Assembly (NCBI GenBank): GCA_023053575.1
Contig: JAKZAP010000004.1
Span: 19,479,624-19,543,623, forward strand
Direction of reading: 5' to 3'
Length of the DNA stretch: 64,000 nucleotides
Source: Branchinecta lynchi
Taxonomy: Eukaryota > Arthropoda > Branchiopoda > Anostraca > Branchinectidae
Both the position numbers and the translations under genes were made by a program. This document shows positions 11,901 to 20,900 of the stretch, in pieces. Each line of letters opens with the position of its first letter. Within the stretch, counting starts at the first letter, position 1. The notes beneath the pieces are model-generated. The model had not been told where the DNA came from, did no database searches, and saw nothing but the letters and a program-made list of their open reading frames with translations.

Positions 11901-14900
11901 AAAAAATCTCGTGAAATGCTTAGAGTCGAGAGATCGGGATGGGACTTGGAGGGAAGAACAGGCATAAGCCGTAGAGAGAATACGAGACAAACTGACAAAA
12001 CAGGACCTGATCATGTCACAGTTGGGGGAGTTTGAGAGGGTTTTCCACAATTTTGGTCTTCACGAGCTGGGGTACTTCCAAATGTGCTATGACCATGAAA
12101 CTTGGCAGGCATGTTAGGGACTCTATCAGATTGGCTTAAAAATAGTCCCTCCCCCGACCCGATCATCGTTGTGGGAGAAACAGTTATCAGTGTTTTGAAT
12201 AACCATTTTAGATTTAGAATATCAGCCGATTTTCTGATGAAATGAGTATCGGGAGAGAGATGCAGCCTTGACAACTGCAAACCGTATCTGACAAACATGC
12301 TAACAAGTGCCATATGAGCTTTCAGCTCTTGTTGTGAAACCTAGTTTTCAGTGAAGTCCACATCGTGATTTCGTAGAGAGCTGGAAAAGCCTGAAAACAT
12401 TTTTTTATATCGGTTAAACAGTTAAACATACATACAGAATTCTTAGAGTCTTATATGAAAACAGGATGTACTGATATCTTCGGTAGCCTGTTTTTATGTC
12501 ACTTGCCCTTCGCCAAGTGCCATATAGCGATCGCAATATCTGTCCGTCCGTCGGTCGGTCCGGGTTTTGCTAGTTCGGGCACTTCCACTTAAGCTAGGAC
12601 GATGAAACTTGGCAGGCATATCAGGGACCCCAAATGATTAAGTTGGAAATAGTCACTTTCCCGATCTGAGCATCTGGCGGGGAGTGGAGGGAGGGGGAAT
12701 CCGGAATATGGAGGAATTTGTAACTTTTAAACGGGTGATCGGATCTTAATGAAACATGAAATTAGGAAACACCCCGTGCACCAGACGACTCGGTTAAAAT
12801 CCGGACCGGATCCTATGACTTTGGTGGGAGTTGAAAGGGGGGGGGTGCGGCGGAAATATTGGGAAACGCTTAGAGTGGAGGGATCGGGATGAAACTTGGT
12901 GGGAAGAACAGTTACAAGTCCTAGATACATCGTTGACACAACCGGACCGGATTCAGGCACTGTGGGGGGGGGGAGTTGGGGGGGGGGGGAGGATTCTGGT
13001 GATTCAGCGAGTTCAGTACTTCACGACGCACTAGGATGATGGAACTCGGCAGGAATACCAGGCATCCGAATAGACCGGATGAAAATAGTCGTTTGAACGA
13101 TCCGAACAGCGTGGGGGGAGTGGAGGGATGAAGAATCCGGAATCTAGTGGCATGTACAACTTTTGAACGGGCGATCAGATTTGAATAAAACTTGGCAAGT
13201 GGAAAGAGATATTGTCTCAGATGTACCATGCCAAGTCCGGACCGATACCAGGGGGGGGGGGGGGGGTTGGAACGGGGACCGGAATTTTTGTGAAACGCTT
13301 AGCGTCGAGGGATCTGGATGGAATCTGGTGGGAAGAATAAGCATAAGCATTAGATACTTTCTTGACAGAACTAGATCATATCGGGGCTCTTTCGGGGGGG
13401 GGGAGGAGTTGGAGGGTTTTTCCCGGAATTCCGGTGATCGCGAGTTGGCATACTTCCAGAAGTGGAAAGGAGGATAAAACTTGACAGGCATATTAGTGAC
13501 ACGACCAAATAGACTTAAGGACCCAACACAATGCCCTAGGAAGACTTCCGTGCCTGGAGCCGACAATTTTTCGGGGAGTAGAGGGAGGGAATCCGGAAAT
13601 TACTGACTTCCGTAGGTTGCGAACAAATTGTTTGATTCAAATGAAACTTTATGGGTGGTAAGAACTGATGATCTAGATATGTAAAGCATGTGGCCGAACC
13701 TATTCGGCCATGCTTGGGGGAGTTGGAGGACTGGAACCGAGCACGGTGGGGAGCAATACTGGAATTTCCCAGAAAATGCTCAGATTTACTTTCTCGTTTC
13801 TCACACCACCTACTCGTGACAAGTGCCATATGAGCTCGTAGCTCTTGTTTTGTTCTGTACGTGTTTCACGGTTTGTTGATGGTGTTAAATTGTTAGTTTG
13901 CAGCAAGCTCTGTACCGATAGAAGTTGCTTCCTTACATGCATACTTACAGCGTAAAGAGAACTACTATGGGATGTGTCAGCTCACTGGCTGGTAATGAAC
14001 AAGTGCTAGAGACTGTCGGCTCTACCCCATCTATGTAAGGGATCTCCCCTTCGTAAGATTATAAGGATTAGAAAGTTAATGTCTGGAGATTCTTATCGCT
14101 TTAGCTAATCACCAGAGTTAAAGGGTATCCAGAGGGATTTGTGCATCTTAAGATTGAGGCACGAAACAAGAATCTTCACTAGTGCTCTTCTTGTTTCAAG
14201 TGGGGTTCTTGACAGCAATAACAGTAAAATCATCTGCGTGTCTCGATTCTCTTTTTCTGACAAGAGCTGGGGATAGATAATTGGTTTCTAAGATGTTTCG
14301 GCGATATATAATGGGGTTTTAAGAAGATTTTCTCGAATCTGCATAGGAAAAAGGAGCTGTACGAGGTTTTGTACAGGAGTACAACAGAGTGAGCCGCCTC
14401 CATTGAGCCGTCGCGGTCTACCGCCAGAGTTGAAGCGTCCGACGGGTCGATGCCGCCCTCGAGGAACCTTTTGTGGATAACGCCGGTCCATCTGCGCGGT
14501 CTGCCTCATCGGCGTCTCCAGCCGTTGACTGAAAGATGCTTCCCAAAATAATATTTTGTCGTTTGCACGCCGCGTCTAGCAAGATCTAGTGACAAATGAA
14601 ATAGGAGAGACGACTAATAGGTTCTGATGAGATTTTCAGGTCTCTTGGCTTGTTTTTAGCTAATTTAATTCATATTGTAGGGTTATTTTCAACGAGTTTT
14701 GGCTGTTCGTACACCCAGGGATGCCAGTATCCTTTCGTATGCAGCTGGTGGCCTCTGCCTGTTGATGGCCATACCTTGCATATTATTAGGCATTGTAGCT
14801 AAAGGAACGGGTAAGTTTATTCAGGATTGCCTTGCCCAACGAAGCCTAATACAATTAGTCTAGCAATTCAGTGTAATCTAAAAAAAACAGATAACGGACA

Positions 14901-17900
14901 AGCCGATGGGTTGTTTTTACGTCAACACATAAAACGCAAGTCTAGCAAATCTAAGTGTTTATCAGTTGTAAAATCGCTCATGCTTTGCTTAATCCAACGT
15001 TTGCAAAAGTTTCGAGGTCAGTTCGAGATTCTAAATAGGGTGCTTCCAGTTTAGGCAATTTTTGATTGATCACTCGACTTTCATCGTAAACGCGGGGCCT
15101 AGTCGATTTTCGATCCGTGTCCGGCTGTGCCCGGGCTGTGATTCATATTCATGCCCTGTGAACATCATCATTTAATTTTAATTTAATTAACCCGATCCCC
15201 GGTTGTCAGCCATTGACACATTTTGTTTTAAGGTCCGTACAACTGGAAGAGTTCGGCTTCATCTTTTTGCCATTGGAGTCCAGAAAGGGTTCACCTACCC
15301 ACACAGTTGTCATGCTGATTGTGATACTTTGGAGAGTGGTATAGGCCTACCCAGCTTGTTAATTGTCTAGTCGTCACCGTTACGCTCAGACCTAACAGTC
15401 GCCTATCTTACCGCTTTAGAAAATAATTAGTGTCCATAACTGCTAGGGTTGGTATGCCAAGGTTGGTATCAGGACGGTTGCAAAATTTAAGGTCATTAAT
15501 TTATTCCAGACTGGCAAATGGCGGGATATGAAGGGAACTTCACAACCCCAGATGAAATTAAAAGCATTTTGCCTTTAACGCTTGATCACTTGACCCCACA
15601 GGTAAGAAAAAATATAGGCTACTGTAGTACATTCGCAACAGACCATTATTGTATGTATTCTTCTCAGTCAAAGAGCCGGAATCTCAGTCACTTTACATTC
15701 GTGAATAGTAGCTAGGACTTACGTCAAAGCGATACCCAGATTTCATGCATATCGCGGCGACTAAAATGCTTAGCTCAGTTACCAGTTGGAAAAGTGCCGA
15801 GGTTAATAGAAAACAAACCAAAATATGTAAATGCCCTTTACAGCAAGGTTAAAAGCATTTCGTTTTACTTTCAAAATATACTATTCGCCTTCTTGATACT
15901 AACTAATCACACTTTTGGAAATTTCGTCGGCTCTGCCAGAGATCATAAACTCTACATTCTTTTCTGGTCGATGAATTCTGTTTTGTTGTGTTTTATTTAA
16001 TTCTTTTATTTTGCTTTATATACTCCGCTTTTCAAATGGCGGGTCAGAAATAAATTACTTACTTACTTACTAACTAATTTTATGTAGCCTAATTTTTGGG
16101 GGCAGAACGAAATTCAAGGGTAGCTATGAACTTGTAAAAATGTCCGTTCGTCGTTTGTGTCCGTCTGTCTGTCTGGCAGTTCGGTAACTTCGGAGTGGAT
16201 TGAGATACTTCAGTGAAATTTGGTGTATGGATCGACGCCTCAGGCCTGTGGGAAGTTTGATTTCGTAGTTGGCTTTACAGTCTGAGTATTAGGATGGGCA
16301 GAGGAGCTTAGACGCAAAAGGTGTCCGAGCAAATTGAAGATTCTAATGGTTTAGTGGAAAAAATTGCCACAATAGCAAAAGGTAAATAATAGGCAACAAA
16401 GAGAAAATAAATAAACAAACATTAATAGCTAGAAAATCTAAATTTTACCATCAACAGCGAAACTTTAGCCAAAATACAGAAACAAATGATGGGACCGAAC
16501 AGGCACAAATGAACAACAAACGTTAAATTTGTTTGCTTGTTAAAATAATTAGTAACAAGGGGAGAGGATGAGCGGAGTCGACGGGCGGTACTTAAAGCTG
16601 GAAACGGCTTGAGTAAATTTTAATGTCTTGTTGAGTAAGCCGGTTCAGGGAGTTGTTCGGGAAGGAGGTTGCAGAATCTGACTGACCGCAAAACTTTCTT
16701 TCCGAAATCAATTGTTAAATTTAGTCGTCTTTTCTTTAACGGTTCAAGCCGGAGGGTTTCAAGCGCTTGGTTATAATTGATGTATTCGTGAGAAAGTATG
16801 ATTTTAAGCACCCGCTTCTGAATTGATATCGTTGCTTCCGTTTCTGATTGAAACAAATAGTTTGAACCTGAATCCTGTGTCACTTTTCCTTACCAAGTCG
16901 GAATGTTAGATTGCGGTAAAATCTACGGACCGTTATCTCAAGTCCTTTGTTCCCTTTTTTGTGAAGTATGTTAACGGTTCTGGATTCAGAATTTAAACTG
17001 AATTATGCTTTGTTGTTATGTTAGTAATCGGAACATGTAACGTATGTGACTATTTGACCATGTATGACTATCCACCGCTATTTTTGTAAAAAAATAACAA
17101 GGAATTAAACGAATTATACAAGAGAGAAGAGGTACTAAATCTTTTCAGTGTCGGCTCATCAGTCGGCACCTGCAGTCTTGGCATCCTAGTTATGCATAGC
17201 CGTTACCTGCCCCGATTGGATCCCAGCGAAACCTTAGGTCCTTTTCTTTTAGTGGGTGTCAATTCTTGGTCTTGGAGCTGTCAGTGCTGCCATCATGTCA
17301 TCAGCTGACTCGGCAGTCCTTTCTGCGAGTACTTTGCTTGCGCAAAATATTTTCAAGAATCTGCTATATCCTAAAGTAAGTGCTTGTAAAGTCGTAGCAG
17401 TTGAGGTGAATCGCTTTCGTCACACTGCAAAAAAAAATCTTGCAGTATTTGCTACTGGGACTAATCTTGTCTTTATTGAGGTAAGATTATCCCTAATTCG
17501 GATTGATTTTATCCCAATAGAGATAAGATTAATCCCAGTAGCAAATACTGCATCCTTACTCGGAGAAACTTTTTACAGTGCAGAAGTAGGCTACTTTGTG
17601 CCATGGGAGATCAAGTTATGGCGTGTTACATACGCGTATTGACAATTCGTACTCCTTGAGCCCAAGCTGACTTCGAAACATATGTTGAACAAAGGCTAAA
17701 AATTGAAAGTCAGCTACAGTGCTCGTCAGCGATATTTCGGCCCTTCTTGACAAGGATCCTCGTCAGGCTGTTGCTGGACAGGAATAAATGAACCTGTATT
17801 CGGATTGCACGTTCACCAAGAAGAGCAGAAATATCGCTGACGAACGTCGCGGCTGACTTTCCAATTTTAGCCAGATCGTTTTCGCACTTTCCATTGTTTC

Positions 17901-20900
17901 ATATCCAAGACGCGTGATTCTGCTCGTTTAGGACTTCGTGATCCCCTTCTTATCATGGCTGTAGCGTCCCACCCTATCTTGATCTAATTTACTTACTGAC
18001 TCCTGGGCCCTTCAGTTCATCTATTGGTCTTGTGTGCAGGTGATACGAACTGATTTTTGCACACCAAGCCGAAATAGATAAAGGCTAGATTTACGAATGT
18101 GCGTCGACAGCCATTCCACCCCTCCCCCCGCTCGATACGTCGGTACCTTGGCTAGTTAATTCAAAGTCTTGTACCATGTGTTTCTCCTGTCGTCATCGCC
18201 AGCGACAAGAAGCAAAGCCGGCACCGTCGAATGTTTGATAAAGTAATATCGTTAAAGGACCTGTCTTACTTATAATACTAACGCAAACAACGCGTACTAA
18301 TGCGTACATTCTAACCCCTCTAATAAAACCACGCGGATTTTCTCACTTGCCGTGCTTTGCTACCTTCGATGTGTATCACGCTGTCGACGGTTGTCTGCAA
18401 GAAGTTTTTCCATCAGAAAACCGGCTATGTATATTGTTTCTCTATTTTCGCTTCAAGTCAACGGGTCCCGGAAAACGCTTAAAACAGCAAAAAACCGTGG
18501 GTTATTTGTTGAAAGCACAGCATATAGTTTTAAAGTATTCAAATATTTTAAAATATTGTAAGTTGAAGAGTAAATAGTGAGAGGGGTCCTTTAAGTCACG
18601 CGTTTTCACCGAAACTGGTATTGTAGTGATCATGTCATCATCGTGCTGATCTTTTCCGCAGGCATCTGACAGATCAGTTGTCATGGTCACATGGGCTTCA
18701 ATTTTACTCATCACTTCTGTTTCTGTCGTGATGGCACTCTCAGTGAAGAGCATTTTGGGAATGTCGTAAGTACCTTTTTTAACTTACAGTTTTCTGTAGG
18801 TTTTGCGGCTTATACGCAGTTTCGTTTGCCGTTTATAGCTAGCATTCCAACTTCAAGCATTTCAACTTCAGCTTTAACAACTTACGCGGTCATAGACTCA
18901 AACTCGCCGCTGAGAGGTTCTGCAAAGATTTTGGTCGGTCGAGTTTCAAAAACCGCGTGCCACCCCATTGGAATCAACTGCCCGAAGAAACAGTAAACTC
19001 TCAATCTCTGAGCCGACTCAAGAAAGAAATTGATGAAATGTTAGAACTTTGTAGAGGCTTTGTGGCCATATTGTTTTGAAAAATATATTATCATAAATGC
19101 AGCCCAGTTTCTGTTCCTTGTTCGGAGTAGCCGAGTCATCGGGCATCCTTCAAGGCTACAGCGAAGAGATTTTTCCTTGGAAAAGAATAGTAATGATACG
19201 TGAGTGTTTTTTGTAAGCAGAATAGTTGTTGTATACAGGGGCGTCACTAGCCTTTTACCTTTGAGGGGGGGACGTCCGGTTTGTGCCGACGGACTAACAA
19301 ATGTGCCGACTGCACAATCGTGCAGCAAAAACAGCGTCGGTGTCAAAAATTAAATCTCAGGACTATTTTTTTCATTATAGTAGTATTTGAAGATAATTTA
19401 CTTTAAAGTTTAACCGAAAAGGGCTAGGATACTACAGTCTAGTTACCCATCACTTGTTCGCTTAAGTAATCTTGAAAACCCGATGAAAAAGCGTTAGTTT
19501 GTTTTTCTGATATTTCCAAATAATCGATTATCCCACTGTGCTTGCCGCTCTCCCCGTTTTTGTGATATCTCTATGGTGCCTGGAACATTTGGCAACAATA
19601 CCAGCAGCAAACGAGTAAATAAATTGTGTATCAAATAAACAAAGAAGTGTCTGGAGTCTGCAGTGCCAAAAACTAGTGCTAGCTAGGGATGTGTCTTGTG
19701 TAGTGATAGTGCAGTGATTTTCGCGGGCGAATTGTGGACGGATTCACCATGGGAAAGCGTCCACATTCCCAACGTCCCTACTGGAGACTACTGTGGACAG
19801 AATGAAAATCCCCAATAGGTGTTGTAATAATTCAATGTATTTGAATCTAAGATGTAAAAATAAGTTGCCTTTTCAGTTAAACTTTAATAAGATATTTATA
19901 GTCGGTAGAAGCTTCAGTTATTTATTGCAGGTTTGTTTCCTTCCCCGAAGTTGAACCAGAGGATTGACAGCCTGACGAGGACCCTTGCCAAGAAGGGCCG
20001 AAATATCGCTGATGAAGAATCGTAGCTGACGTATCCGTTGAAAACATTGTTTGAATAAAATAAATTAATAAAGATTACTTGTTACTTACCGCTGCAAATA
20101 CGGAGCGTGAATATAGTGGAGTAAAGTGTAAAAAAAAGTAAATACAAGAGAAAAAAAAATCAACAAGCAAATGTACTAGATCATGATACGGAGAGCCTTT
20201 TGTAAGCTTGAACTAAGCTGGAAAAAGAAATAAGCTCTTGCTGCGCTGGAAATACCACTTAAAAGCACTTTCGTACGAAGTAGATCGTTATTCCGTTCTT
20301 TTGCAAGATTTATTTCAGGTTGCGTGTTCGTTTCTCCGATCTACAGCCTGACGAGGCCCCCTGTTAAGAAGGGCCGACAAATTTCTGGATCAAATCTGAG
20401 CTGACTGTAGCACCAAATTTTCTTTAAGGTACTTGTGCGCTGACCTGGTCTACGTGATACTGTTTCCACAACTTCTTCTTATTGTTTATTGGCCACATTT
20501 GTGCAACTCATATGGAGCCCTAGCAGCGTACAGCGTTGGAACAATCCTACGAGTTATAGGTTTGTATAAATGCTTATTTTATTGCTAAAAGGTTCAGTTC
20601 ACAGAGGTCCTCCCTTCTTGATTCCAGTGTGGGTGGGGCCCCAAGAAGCTAGAAACTTAAAATCCTGGGTTTTTTGCGTGTTGCTGATGTGATTCCATCT
20701 TTTAAAAGATCCTGATTTTCTGTTCGGCCAATACCGGAAAAATAACCCGAAAACGGTGTTCCAACTCCAACAACATATCTGGCATTATTCAGTGTCGTGT
20801 ATGACAGTTCTAGTGGAAGTTAGCCATGTACAAAAATTGCATCTTTAAACTAGACCAAAGGTTTCGATCGGAGCCCAAAGGATGCCATCTGTATGGGATC

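Larger units (their letters stand above)
19915..20420 (+). repeat. Family C retrozyme-like unit (two same-strand ribozyme copies)
   Basis: The block begins 'gcaggtttgtttcc', has an intact hammerhead at 19968, ~330 bp of AT-rich body, then a second diverged ribozyme at 20344 with similar upstream sequence ('tttcaggtt'), ending in 'gagctgactgtag'. Both copies are followed by a 'gtagctgacgtatcc'-like segment. It lies in the intron before choline-transporter exon 20429. No long ORF, so non-autonomous. Confidence 0.6.

Noticed and set aside
13144..13566. 140-codon minus-strand ORF
   Set aside because: The same family B shadow; the G-tracts read as proline runs. Copies are not kept open.
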